Assembly (NCBI RefSeq): GCF_023195535.1
Contig: NZ_JALPNF010000013.1
Span: forward strand, 1 to 56,233
From: Sphingomonas faeni
Lineage (GTDB): Bacteria; Pseudomonadota; Alphaproteobacteria; Sphingomonadales; Sphingomonadaceae
Length of the DNA stretch: 56,233 nucleotides
Direction: 5' to 3'
Shown here: piece by piece, positions 1-8,216 of the stretch
How positions within the stretch are numbered: the first letter of the stretch is position 1
Layout: each line of letters opens with the position of its first letter
Made by a program: the position numbers and the translations under genes
Notes under the pieces: model-generated
The model's database searches: none
Told to the model about the DNA's origin: nothing
Seen by the model: only the letters and a program-made list of their open reading frames with translations

Positions 1-126
1 GCTCGTGATCGAAAACCATCCGTACCGCCCGCTCGCGGACTTCGGGCGCAAACTTGTTCGTCGTCTTGCTCGTCATGGCTCCACCTTCTCAGGAGTTGGA
101 GCCTCCGACAAACCCGGCGCGGTTCA
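1..126 (-). mobile_element. IS3-family element, left end with start of orfA (continues past window edge)
   Basis: The minus strand from 126 starts with the terminal repeat TGAACCGCGCCGGGTTTG, followed by a leader and an ATG at 76 that opens a reading frame beginning MTSKTTNKFAPEVRERAVRM, the usual N-terminus of IS3-family OrfA (a helix-turn-helix transposase subunit). The frame runs off the window at base 1. A diverged copy of the same end lies at 54787-54942, and the opposite end of an IS3 element in matching orientation lies at 56107-56233. The bases just outside (127-129, CTT) repeat at 56104-56106, so both ends probably belong to one insertion spanning the window junction. Confidence 0.85.
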
Positions 127-573
127 CTTCTTGGTAGGAGCTTTTATGGAGGAAGAAGAGGCTTCCGCTTGAGCCCTCGGCTTACGACCAAGGCCGATTC
201 TCATCGCCATCGCTCGGCGCACTTCCGAATAATTGGCGGCAACCATCGGATAGTCAGCTTTAAGATTGTAGCGTTCGCGATACTGCTGTGGCGTTAGACC
301 ATGCATGTTAAGATGACGGCGAAGTGTCTTGTATGACTCGTCGGTTATGAGGGAAATAATACGGTCTGGCGATGCGAGTGACTTACGAACCGTTACGGCG
401 GGTTCGTGACTTGCATGCTCTTGCGCAGCGACGGTTTCCACACCCGTAGTTAAACCGTCCAAAGATGCCTTTACGGCTAAGATAAACGCGGCGACATCAT
501 CGGCGCTAGCTCGCGTATTTGGATTCGACAGCCAAGCCACCGTAAGTTCGGTAGCGAGTTCCCTATTGTTCAT
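124..573 (-). CDS. mucR: MucR/Ros-family transcriptional regulator, 3' end cut off by IS3 insertion
   Basis: MucR/Ros proteins are DNA-binding regulators that control exopolysaccharide and motility genes in alphaproteobacteria. The C-terminal half carries the family signature: YKTLRRHLNMHGLTPQQYRE, then ADYPMVAANYSEVRRAMA and IGLGRK. The two zinc-binding cysteines of Ros are replaced (Ser and Thr in ISLITDESYKTLRRH), as in the zinc-free Ml-type members. The ATG at 573 gives the usual family length of about 150 residues; a GTG at 645 would add 24 residues. The stop codon TGA at 124-126 is the first three bases of the IS3 terminal repeat. The original tail (PSAKKPVAGANES) lies at 56062-56106, so the protein loses 13 residues, a basic and flexible stretch outside the conserved domain. 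It may still function. Confidence 0.85.
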   Translation of the reverse strand: MNNRELATELTVAWLSNPNTRASADDVAAFILAVKASLDGLTTGVETVAAQEHASHEPAVTVRKSLASPDRIISLITDESYKTLRRHLNMHGLTPQQYRERYNLKADYPMVAANYSEVRRAMAMRIGLGRKPRAQAEASSSSIKAPTKK

Positions 574-1128
574 TTCGTCGGTCAATATTCGAATCCGTCG
601 AGTGAGGTGATTATCCGACCGGATTATTGCCGCAGCGGTCGCCACAATTCAAGGAATTTGGATGTCCTGCCCTCGTAGGGAACGAGGTATCGGTCAGACA
701 CCCAGATAAGCTCATAATCGCTTGAAACTGATCGGTAGCATCAATACGACTACCGCTAGAAATCTGACACGATCTACACCGCGTTCTACCCTGCCCACTT
801 ACCTTACGGATTATTCATCCGCAATAGCCTCCGTAGTATTACGGATTTACATGGCAGGCGTTTTACCGCATTGTAGACGGACACGTCGGCGCCTCCACCT
901 TATTTTGCGCCTACTTGGCAGTATTGATCGAGCGATACGCCCGGAAATAATCCGCCGATCGCTCAAATATCAATGGGGGGGGTGATCGGAGAGGATGCTT
1001 TTTTTTGAGCAAAGCCATGGTGGCGCTCCTAAAACCTGCCAATCAATTCTAGGTCGTTTGACTACGGCCACCGAGTTTGTGCACGCAGGTGCAGGTGTCC
1101 AGCACACGCTAAGATCGCTGGCCGCGTA
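574..1128. promoter_or_regulatory. Intergenic region between mucR and the two-component pair, with small inverted repeat
   Basis: No convincing gene. The stretch is more AT-rich than its surroundings and must hold the divergent promoters of mucR and the sensor kinase. A perfect inverted repeat TCCGTA-GTAT-TACGGA sits at 830-845, and the string TTACGGATT occurs twice (about 804 and 839), 35 bp apart. These are plausible regulator sites; the cognate protein is unknown. Reading frames through this part are rich in Arg/Thr/Ser with no recognisable motif and are probably chance. Confidence 0.4.
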
Positions 1129-2559
1129 ATGCAGGATTTCTGGCTGAATATCGATCACCCTCAGGGTGACCAAACGCGGCCGACCGAGTTCCTCCTTGCT
1201 GCCGGCACGGGCTTCGCTGCCATCATTTTCAGCAAGGCGATAGCGTTGCTGACTGGCGCAAACCTGCCGTATCTGTTCGTCGTCGCTGGAGTAGCGCTTA
1301 GCGTCGCCAGGGGCGGGCTGAGCGCCGGTATTGTCGCCCTGGCCATCGGCGTCGGCGGCACACTTTGGCTAGATACGGGCAATCCCGTTGTGCAGAGCGC
1401 CAACACAATTATCGTGATCATTCTTTGCCTCATCATCTCAGGGGCAGGCGAAGCATTCCTACGGCTGCGTGCGCGCGAAAAGTCGCTGACGGAACGATGC
1501 AGTCATCGCGAGGCAATGCTGCAAAGAATGTTCGATACGTCTCAAGCGGTTATCCTGATCATCGGTTATGATCACCGAATTGTCGCGGTGAACAGTGCAG
1601 GATGCAGACTGTTCGATCTGGCACGCGAAGCGATCATTGGCGCGCGCGTGCCGGATCTTTTCGAAGGCCACGACGCTATCGAAATCGGCGTCCACATCAT
1701 CAAGACGCCGGACGGCAGGGCACGGCGAGTCCGCTTGTCGGCGACAGATCTGCCGATCCGCGGGGAACACTTCCGAACCGTATATATCCGCGACGAGACC
1801 GCAACGATTGTGGCTGCAGAGGCGCTGGCGACGACTCAGCAGGAACTGAACCAAGTCGCCAGAGCCGCTGCGCTGGGCCTCCTTGGTTCCGCAATCGCAC
1901 ATGAACTGAACCAGCCGCTCGCAGCCGCCACAATCTATATCAATGCGGCATCCTCGATTTTGACAAAGCTAGACAGTGTTCCCCCCGCCGCGGTTGCAGC
2001 ACTCTCCGATGCCGCCGGACAGGTTTTGCGCACAGCAGCGGTGCTCAAGCAAATGCGCGATTTCATCGGCCACCGGCCAACCGACGCCAGTTGGACAGAT
2101 GTGCGAGCAATCATAATGGATGCCGCCAAGCTCGGAGGACTAGCGTTAAAACAGGCCGATGCCGTATTAGAAATCAGCATCGATCCCGCTGCTGGTCACG
2201 TGCTAGTGGATCCCATCCAGGTTCAGCAGGTCTTAGTCAACTTGCTCGTTAATGCAGCAGACGCGGTGCGCGATCGTACGCGGCGGACCGTGCAGCTGAG
2301 TGCCCGTACCGACGTCGAGGGCGCGATCTCGTTTATCGTCGAGGATAGCGGTGCCGGGATACCGGACGACATGTTCGACATGATCTTTCGACCGTTCTGT
2401 TCGACCAAAAGCGACGGGCTGGGCGTCGGACTCGCGATTTCCACGCGAATTGTTGAAGCATTGGGCAGCAGACTGACCGGCACGAACGGGAGCAGCCACG
2501 GGGGCGCGGTGTTCTGCTTTACACTGCCGGGACGCCGCTATAGGAGGATAGGAGCGTGA
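1129..2559 (+). CDS. Membrane-bound PAS sensor histidine kinase (FixL-like)
   Basis: Sensor half of a two-component system. The N-terminal ~105 residues form about three membrane segments, then a short coiled linker, a PAS domain at about 130-225 (MFDTSQAVILIIGYDHRIVA), a HisKA helix with the phospho-accepting His near residue 258 (SAIAHELNQPLAAA), and a HATPase domain with N-box (LVNLLVNAADAV), G1 (VEDSGAGIPDD) and G2 (GLGVGLAIS). The domain order and H-box match the FixL/DctB-like group. Its stop overlaps the start of the response regulator gene (shared GTGA), so the two are translationally coupled and almost certainly partners. The PAS domain lacks an obvious haem-binding signature, so the signal is unknown. 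The ATG at 1129 has no strong ribosome site. Confidence 0.85.
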   Translation: MQDFWLNIDHPQGDQTRPTEFLLAAGTGFAAIIFSKAIALLTGANLPYLFVVAGVALSVARGGLSAGIVALAIGVGGTLWLDTGNPVVQSANTIIVIILCLIISGAGEAFLRLRAREKSLTERCSHREAMLQRMFDTSQAVILIIGYDHRIVAVNSAGCRLFDLAREAIIGARVPDLFEGHDAIEIGVHIIKTPDGRARRVRLSATDLPIRGEHFRTVYIRDETATIVAAEALATTQQELNQVARAAALGLLGSAIAHELNQPLAAATIYINAASSILTKLDSVPPAAVAALSDAAGQVLRTAAVLKQMRDFIGHRPTDASWTDVRAIIMDAAKLGGLALKQADAVLEISIDPAAGHVLVDPIQVQQVLVNLLVNAADAVRDRTRRTVQLSARTDVEGAISFIVEDSGAGIPDDMFDMIFRPFCSTKSDGLGVGLAISTRIVEALGSRLTGTNGSSHGGAVFCFTLPGRRYRRIGA

Positions 2560-3146
2560 TCGCAGATAGACCAATCTACGTCATCGACGACGAACCAGAA
2601 ATGTGTAGATCGCTGGCGCTGCTGCTTTCAACAGACGGGTCGCCGGCGCGCAGTTTTTCCAGTGCCGATGTCTTTCTCGATATGCTCGACCGACTGTCGG
2701 CAGGGATCATCATCAGCGACGTGATGATGCCGGGCACTGACGGCATCGAGCTGCTGGCTTGCCTTGCGGCGCGCGAGCGTGACGATCCCGTCATCATCAT
2801 TGCCGGGCACGCCGATGTCCCGCTCGCTGTGAAAGCCCTGCAGGCCGGCGCGCTCGACCTTTTGGAAAAACCGTTCGAAGCGAAAGCGCTGTTCGCTGCG
2901 ATCGCTGCGGCACGTCGGCGGACTACCGACCTGGATGCCGCACGCGCAACCTTGATCGGCCTGTCCCGACGCGAGAGAGAGGTGCTGAGCTTTATCATCG
3001 ACGGCGCGACGACCAAGGAGATCGCGCTAAAACTGACGATCAGCCCGCGGACGGTCGAAACGTATCGCGCCCACTTGATGGAGAAGACCGGTGCGGACAG
3101 TATTCCAATGCTCGTGCGCTTGGGGATGCACGCGGGACTCGGCTAA
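2556..3146 (+). CDS. FixJ/NarL-type response regulator
   Basis: DNA-binding response regulator paired with the preceding kinase. Receiver domain: acidic pair D11-D12, phospho-acceptor D55 (IIISDVMMPGTDG), conserved Lys in LLEKPFE. The C-terminal LuxR/GerE helix-turn-helix begins near residue 133 (LSRREREVLSFIIDGATTKE). Start is GTG at 2556, placed by AGGAGG eight bases upstream, overlapping the kinase stop. Oddity: the switch Thr/Ser of the receiver (IITGHGDVP in FixJ) is Ala here (IIAGHADVP, near residue 83), which should alter how phosphorylation is read. Targets are unknown; the neighbouring pilus operon is a natural candidate, by inference. Confidence 0.88.
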   Translation: MIADRPIYVIDDEPEMCRSLALLLSTDGSPARSFSSADVFLDMLDRLSAGIIISDVMMPGTDGIELLACLAARERDDPVIIIAGHADVPLAVKALQAGALDLLEKPFEAKALFAAIAAARRRTTDLDAARATLIGLSRREREVLSFIIDGATTKEIALKLTISPRTVETYRAHLMEKTGADSIPMLVRLGMHAGLG

Positions 3147-4045
3147 CCTTCTCTTATGGGCAGATCGCCCGCGCTAAGACGCAGCGTCCATTTGTACACC
3201 AGCCCACTAGGCAGCAACACAAGAGATCCAGTGCACTGCCGGCTGGTCTCGATCGAGGTGCGCAGCATTCGGCTGCCAAATCCCTTCCGGTTGGTCGGGA
3301 CGACCGGCGTGGTGACGTGCTCGCGCCACTCGAAATCGAAGGTGGCGTGCCCCTCGACGTCGGCACTTCGCCGCCAGGTTACGTCAACCTTGCCTTTCGG
3401 ATCGCGAAGAGCACCGTGCCGGATCGCGTTGGTCGCGAGTTCGTGCAGGACCAGCGTCAGCGTATGCGCCCACCTTGCTGGTAACGCGACAATGTCCCCC
3501 TTGATCTGGAATTGGGGCCGTCCCGGATCCTGGAAGCGGCGGGCGATCTGGCCGACTATCGTCGAAACCGGGCAGAATTCGCCTTCAGCCTCGCATCCGA
3601 CCCGAACGACCGCATCAAGACTGGCGAGCCGGTCGATAAATTTTGACGTTCCGGGGTCCATAGCCCGGTCAGCGAAAGATTGTGAGGCTATCGCCATCAC
3701 CAGCGAGATCAAGTTGCGCGCCCGATGCTGCGTCTCTTGCAGCACCATCATGCCTTTGTCGTCGAGGCTGGACGGGTGGGCCTGCATCAACCGCAGCGTA
3801 GCCCGTCCGTGACGGGGGAGATGCACCGGCACATCAACGTGCGACGTGAGCACAGCCCCGTCGCCGCAGTTGCCCAGGGCGTCAACGTCACCCGAAACGC
3901 TTGCGAAAGGGGTCCGCCTGCGCGCGACGGCAGGACCATTGGTCCAGAACACTGTACCGCTCCGATCGAGCAGTGATGCCGTGTGCGGCAGATCCGCGCA
4001 GAATATCTCGACGGTCTCTACCTCTAATTGCGACCTTGGCTCCAT
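3143..4045 (-). CDS. HWE-family sensor histidine kinase, soluble
   Basis: Cytoplasmic kinase of the HWE/HisKA_2 group common in alphaproteobacteria. Visible parts: an N-terminal ~100-residue sensor region (PAS-like, IFCADLPHTASLLDRSGTVF), the phospho-acceptor region QHRARNLISLVMAIASQS, the N-box HELATNAIRHGAL, the family Trp-Glu element in FDFEWREH, and the glycine loop GFGSRML. No membrane segments. Start ATG at 4045 is supported by AGGGGG seven bases upstream; further ATGs lie upstream without such a site. It converges with and overlaps the response regulator by four bases and diverges from the pilin operon. HWE kinases often act in general stress or light signalling through separately encoded regulators; no partner is adjacent. 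Confidence 0.82.
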   Translation of the reverse strand: MEPRSQLEVETVEIFCADLPHTASLLDRSGTVFWTNGPAVARRRTPFASVSGDVDALGNCGDGAVLTSHVDVPVHLPRHGRATLRLMQAHPSSLDDKGMMVLQETQHRARNLISLVMAIASQSFADRAMDPGTSKFIDRLASLDAVVRVGCEAEGEFCPVSTIVGQIARRFQDPGRPQFQIKGDIVALPARWAHTLTLVLHELATNAIRHGALRDPKGKVDVTWRRSADVEGHATFDFEWREHVTTPVVPTNRKGFGSRMLRTSIETSRQCTGSLVLLPSGLVYKWTLRLSAGDLPIREG

Positions 4046-4176
4046 CCCACGCCCCCTTCTTGTGCTATTCGCAAATATGGATGCCACTCCCATGCCCATG
4101 AACGAAGGTGGATTGTCGGAAAAAGGCTTGGCTAACCAACATGCGCACTGTCGATGCGATCTGGCAATTCGCGATG

Positions 4177-4209
4177 AATACTGAGACCTCACTACAACTC
4201 ATCAGTATT
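4177..4209. promoter_or_regulatory. Inverted repeat upstream of the pilus operon
   Basis: AATACTGA (4177-4184) and TCAGTATT (4202-4209) form a perfect 8-bp inverted repeat with a 17-bp spacer, about 130 bp before the pilin start, in the divergent region shared with the HWE kinase gene. A second short palindrome TTGG-CTAA-CCAA lies at 4128-4139. The arm length and spacing suit a dimeric regulator, for example the FixJ-like protein encoded nearby or MucR, but nothing in the sequence identifies which. Confidence 0.4.
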
Positions 4210-4338
4210 TGCACGGACTTACACGATGCGGTGTTTGGGTGGACAAGACGGCTCGACGGTTTGGGTCGCTTGGTCTGGTCCGTCGCAAAGGGTGTTCGCA
4301 TCGACGCGAACACGGTTCATGCCAACAGGAGAGATACC

Positions 4339-4896
4339 ATGAAAACGTCCATCCTCGTCGCCAGCGCCGCCATCGTCGCTGGAATCGCCAGCGTCCCCGC
4401 ATCGGCCGAAACGCTAAGCGTGCAAGGAGTCGTCGCCCCCTATTGCAACGTCAATCTCACCAACGTGTCTAGCGGCAGCGCATCGATCGCGATGGCGGGA
4501 ACGCAGACGGTCGCCAACCTGCGCCTGTCGTGCAATTCGGCCACCGGAACCAAGTTCGTGCTGAAGACGCAGAATGGTGATCTGACTCAGCAAGTCGGAC
4601 CCGTGACGCAGCGCATCAACTACGACCTGATCCTCGACTCGCCGAGCGATCCTGCGTTCGCCATCGCCGCCCACGATACCTTCCCGGGCAGCGGCGTCGA
4701 GAACCAGAACCAGTTCACGCGCGCCAACACCGGCTACACCCAGCCGATCGCCAACGGCATCCCGCTGGTACTGTCGCTGAACCTGAACGTCGCAGCCGAT
4801 GCGAACAACACCCCGACCTCACAGAACTTCCCGGCCAATGCCGCACCGGCAGGTACGTATTCGGAGGTGTTCTCTTTTACCGCCAGCGCGGTCTGA
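4339..4896 (+). CDS. Spore coat U (SCPU) family pilin, Csu-type major subunit
   Basis: Secreted structural subunit of an archaic (Csu-type) chaperone-usher pilus used for adhesion and biofilm formation. Start ATG at 4339 follows CAGGAGAG. A signal peptide covers about residues 1-23 (cleavage after VPASA), and the mature protein is a single SCPU immunoglobulin-like domain (LSVQGVVAPYCNVNLTN; conserved Cys in LRLSCNS; C-terminal GTYSEVFSFTASAV). First gene of a four-gene operon with chaperone, usher and tip protein. A strong hairpin directly after it probably lowers transcription into the assembly genes. The rightward reading frame extends upstream of this ATG, but that part has no signal peptide and no ribosome site. 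Confidence 0.88.
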   Translation: MKTSILVASAAIVAGIASVPASAETLSVQGVVAPYCNVNLTNVSSGSASIAMAGTQTVANLRLSCNSATGTKFVLKTQNGDLTQQVGPVTQRINYDLILDSPSDPAFAIAAHDTFPGSGVENQNQFTRANTGYTQPIANGIPLVLSLNLNVAADANNTPTSQNFPANAAPAGTYSEVFSFTASAV

Positions 4897-4912
4897 TCGC
4901 TGATCCACGAGC

Positions 4913-4940
4913 AGGAGGACGCCAGAAACTGGCGCCTCCT
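4913..4940 (+). terminator. Hairpin attenuator between pilin and chaperone
   Basis: AGGAGG-A-CGCCAG, loop AAA, CTGGCG-CCTCCT: a 12-bp stem with one bulged A, followed after a few bases by TCTTTT. It lies between the abundant subunit gene and the chaperone gene, where partial termination or mRNA stabilisation would give excess pilin over assembly proteins. This is a common arrangement in fimbrial operons. Confidence 0.65.
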
Positions 4941-4970
4941 GGTTGCGTCTTTTCAACGGGGGAGGATGAG

Positions 4971-5720
4971 ATGAGAGCCTGGGGATTGGTGGCAGCGACG
5001 ACAGCGCTGTGGATAGCCATACCGACCACGAGCGCGGCGCAAGGCTATCAAGTACAGCCGATGCTGGCGACGATCGCGCCGTCCGGCCCCAACGCCAGGC
5101 TGACGATGTCGATCAAGAATACCGGCGCGGTGCCGATCACACTGGAAATGACGCCGTTTCGTGCCACTGTCGATGGCGACGGTGCTGCCAGCCGCGTCGA
5201 CGAGGCCAAGGACGTGCTGATCTACCCCGCGCAGACCGAGGTCGCGCCCGGCAAGGAACAGACCGTCCAGGTTCGCTACATCGGCGATCCGGCAATCGCG
5301 GACGCGAGGATGTACGGCGTTCGGGTATCGCAGTTGCCGATCAGCGCGCCGGGCTTCGTCCCGGCCGTCGGCACGTCCGGCGCGTCGTCAGACGTCAAAG
5401 TGAGTTTCAACTTCCTCAGCCATGTCATCGTGTCGCCTGACAAGGCGAAAGCGGTGATTGCGGTCAAGGATGTCGGCCGCGCGCCAAACGGCGACCTCAT
5501 GCTGACGATCGCAAATACAGGGCCCGGGATCGCAGTGCTTAACGCGTCCAACTTCACACTCACGGACACGGCAGGCAAGTCCGTCGTGCTGGAACCCGAC
5601 AGCCTGAAGATCGGTGAGTTTTCGGCCTTCATGCCTCGTCAGTCGCGGCGGGCAAGCGTTCCGGCCAAATTACTGGTGGGTCTCGTGGGCACCATAACGC
5701 CTACCCTGACCGTCCAGTGA
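4971..5720 (+). CDS. Periplasmic pilus chaperone (PapD/CsuC-like)
   Basis: Periplasmic chaperone that binds pilin subunits by donor-strand complementation and delivers them to the usher. Signal peptide about residues 1-23 (ending TTSAA). The two-lobed PapD fold is indicated by QVQPMLATIAPSGPNARLTM at the start, the subunit-binding positions in YPAQTEVAPGKEQTVQVRYI, and the second lobe with LMLTIANTGPGIAVLNASNF and EPDSLKIGEFSAFMPRQSRR. Length 249 matches the family. Start placed by GGGGGAGGATGAG just upstream. Three bases separate it from the usher gene. Confidence 0.88.
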   Translation: MRAWGLVAATTALWIAIPTTSAAQGYQVQPMLATIAPSGPNARLTMSIKNTGAVPITLEMTPFRATVDGDGAASRVDEAKDVLIYPAQTEVAPGKEQTVQVRYIGDPAIADARMYGVRVSQLPISAPGFVPAVGTSGASSDVKVSFNFLSHVIVSPDKAKAVIAVKDVGRAPNGDLMLTIANTGPGIAVLNASNFTLTDTAGKSVVLEPDSLKIGEFSAFMPRQSRRASVPAKLLVGLVGTITPTLTVQ

Positions 5721-5723
5721 GCC

Positions 5724-8216
5724 ATGGCACGTTCCGGAAGGCCGCGCGGCGCGGCGCTGCTGTGGGCGGTGGGCGGGTGCGCGCTGTGCGCAGGACCTGG
5801 CTCCGCTGCCCAGCCGCTGGTCGTGCCTGATCCGTTGCAACAGGCAGCGGAGCAACCGGGCGGTAGCTCGCCGCCGGGCCGGGTGACCTCGGTCCGCGTG
5901 CCGCTGGAGGTCTCGCTCAAGATCAACGGCAAGTTTCTCGGCACGATCAGTGTCGCGGTCGATACCAAGGGCAACGGCGAGATCGACGCGAAGCGGCTGA
6001 TCGACCTTGTCGCCACCGTCATCGACACGAAGCTGAAGACCGCGCTTGTCGCGCGCATCGCCGGTCGCCCGCGGGTAGAATTCACCGCGCTCGATGTCGA
6101 CGGCTTCACGCTGCGCTTCGACAGCTTCGCGCTAGAGGTGGTCGGCACCCTGGCGGCGAATGCCTCGATCCCCGCGGTTCTGCGTTTCGGCTATGCTCAG
6201 GACGTCCCGATCCCGGCCGGCTTCGACCAACCCGAGACTGTCTCCGCCGGGGTCAATATTGGAGCAAGCCAACGCTACGACTACGGGCACAAAGGCGGAT
6301 TCGAGGGCGTCCGCGTCGATCTCGACGCCATCGCCAATATCGGTGGATTCGATGGTGTTACCATGACGGGGGGCGCAAGCTATGATGGCACCCGGTGGCG
6401 CCGCCGCGAATTCCGGCTGACGCACGATCTGTTCGCCAAGGCGTTGCGCGCGACACTCGGTGAATTCACGCCCAGTTCGACCTCGTTTCAGGGTTCGGGC
6501 CGCATCCTCGGCATTGGGCTTGAACGGGCCTATTCGACCATCCGTCCGTTCCAGAATACGCGCCCAATCGGTCGACAGGAATTCACGCTCGATCGCGCTT
6601 CGAGCGTGGACGTAATCGTCAACCAGATCCGGGTGCAGACGATCCGCCTTGCCCCCGGTCGGTACGACATCGGCGACTTTCCGTTCGCTGCCGGATCCAA
6701 CCAGATCCAGCTTGTCGTCGAGGACGTTGGCGGTCGCCGCGAGATCGTCAATTTCGATGTATTCAATACGACAAGCCTCTTGACGCCGGGAATCACCGAG
6801 TTCGGCGGTGCGATCGGCGCACGCGAGCGCGACCATCTTCGCTATGGTGGATCGCCCGCAGCGACCGGCTATGTCTATCACGGCCTTTCCGACACGACGA
6901 CGCTGGGACTGAACGGGCAGGCGACTAGCCGTGCCGTGCAGTTGGGGGGTGTCGCGGTGTTGGGTACGCCGCTCGGCTTCTTCCAGTTAGAGACTGCAGC
7001 GAGCAAGTCGCTGGCAAGCGGCAACGCGGGCTATGCGATCTCGCTCGACTATCGCGGCGATTTCTCGATACGGGGCCGCGACGACCTCCGGATAGCCGGA
7101 TCGCTAAACTTTCGCAGTCCGACATTTCAAGACGCCTTCGCGCGCGACACTTTGAACCTGCGAGCGCTGGAAACCGCGTTGCAGGTGCAATGGCTAGCGC
7201 CGCTCGATATCAGCACCGGGGTCAGCGCGGGCTATACCATGGCGCGTCGAGGTGCACCGAGTTCTTACCGCGGCGACATGACGATCGGACGCAGCTTCGG
7301 ACGGGTGGGGATCAACGGAACCGCATCACGCATCGTCTTTGATAATGGCCGCGGCAACGACACCCGGATCGCGATCGGCCTGTCGGTGCGCTTGGGGCGT
7401 CGCGACACGTTCAATGCACGCCTCGATACCGGCAGCAACCGTCGCGAGGTCGAGATCGGCAGGTCGCCCGAAGGGCGATTGGGCGAAGTCAGCGGCACGC
7501 TGCGCTATACCGAAGATCGTGACACGAGTGCGATTTCGGGCAGGCTAGCTTATGTCAATAACCGGTTCGACCTGGTGCTCAACCATAACCGGATCGAACG
7601 GGCAGGCACCAACGGGCCGCCGTCCAACGTTTCCGACTGGAACGTCCGCACCTTCCTGGGGTTTGCCGGTGGCACATTCGCACTCGGTCGATCGGTCGAC
7701 GAGGGCTTCGTCGTCGCGCCCGTCCATCGCACGCTGCACGGGGCGCAGGCCTCTATCGTGTCTGGCGACCGCATCATCGCGCGGTCGGGCCTGTTCGGTC
7801 CCGCGCTGGTCCCGATCGGGCGCGCTTATGGGGCCAGCCATTACGACGTGAAGGTCGATCCGCTGCCGGTGGGTTATGATCTCGGCACCGGCAGCATCAA
7901 CATCTTCCCCGGTTATGGACCTGGGTATCGCTCCGTGATCGGCAGCGAGAATTCATTCATCGCGGTCGGGTTCCTCGTTTCCGCAGAAGGGCCTATCGCG
8001 CTGATCTCGGGAACGATCGAACCGGTCGGCCCGGCCCGTCGCAAGACGTGGAAGGAGCGCGGTTTCTTCACGAATCGTGCCGGACGCTTCGTCGCCGATC
8101 GGCTGGCCCCCGGCAGATACCGGCTGGCGCTGCCAAGCGGTGCGTCCGCACAGTTCACTGTGCCGGCAACGGCGGAGGGGGTAGTCGATGTCGGCACGCT
8201 GCGCGTTACGAGTTGA
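5724..8216 (+). CDS. Outer-membrane usher protein (CsuD/FimD-like)
   Basis: Outer-membrane beta-barrel through which the pilus is assembled. 830 residues, typical of Csu-type ushers. Signal peptide in the first ~28 residues; N-terminal chaperone-binding domain (LEVSLKINGKFLGTISVAVD); a barrel with plug-region features (VNIGASQRYDYG, TLGEFTPSSTSFQGSGRILG, PFQNTRPIGRQEFTLDRAS, FDVFNTTSLLTPGITEFG); and C-terminal domains (RAGRFVADRLAPGRYRLALP). The C-terminal region FFTNRAGRF fits archaic ushers. Overlaps the tip-protein gene by 29 bases, indicating coupled translation. Confidence 0.9.
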   Translation: MARSGRPRGAALLWAVGGCALCAGPGSAAQPLVVPDPLQQAAEQPGGSSPPGRVTSVRVPLEVSLKINGKFLGTISVAVDTKGNGEIDAKRLIDLVATVIDTKLKTALVARIAGRPRVEFTALDVDGFTLRFDSFALEVVGTLAANASIPAVLRFGYAQDVPIPAGFDQPETVSAGVNIGASQRYDYGHKGGFEGVRVDLDAIANIGGFDGVTMTGGASYDGTRWRRREFRLTHDLFAKALRATLGEFTPSSTSFQGSGRILGIGLERAYSTIRPFQNTRPIGRQEFTLDRASSVDVIVNQIRVQTIRLAPGRYDIGDFPFAAGSNQIQLVVEDVGGRREIVNFDVFNTTSLLTPGITEFGGAIGARERDHLRYGGSPAATGYVYHGLSDTTTLGLNGQATSRAVQLGGVAVLGTPLGFFQLETAASKSLASGNAGYAISLDYRGDFSIRGRDDLRIAGSLNFRSPTFQDAFARDTLNLRALETALQVQWLAPLDISTGVSAGYTMARRGAPSSYRGDMTIGRSFGRVGINGTASRIVFDNGRGNDTRIAIGLSVRLGRRDTFNARLDTGSNRREVEIGRSPEGRLGEVSGTLRYTEDRDTSAISGRLAYVNNRFDLVLNHNRIERAGTNGPPSNVSDWNVRTFLGFAGGTFALGRSVDEGFVVAPVHRTLHGAQASIVSGDRIIARSGLFGPALVPIGRAYGASHYDVKVDPLPVGYDLGTGSINIFPGYGPGYRSVIGSENSFIAVGFLVSAEGPIALISGTIEPVGPARRKTWKERGFFTNRAGRFVADRLAPGRYRLALPSGASAQFTVPATAEGVVDVGTLRVTS

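Noticed and set aside
722..1173. Short frames between mucR and the sensor kinase
   Set aside because: TTG or weak starts, Arg/Thr-rich products without motifs, no ribosome sites; the region is better seen as promoters.
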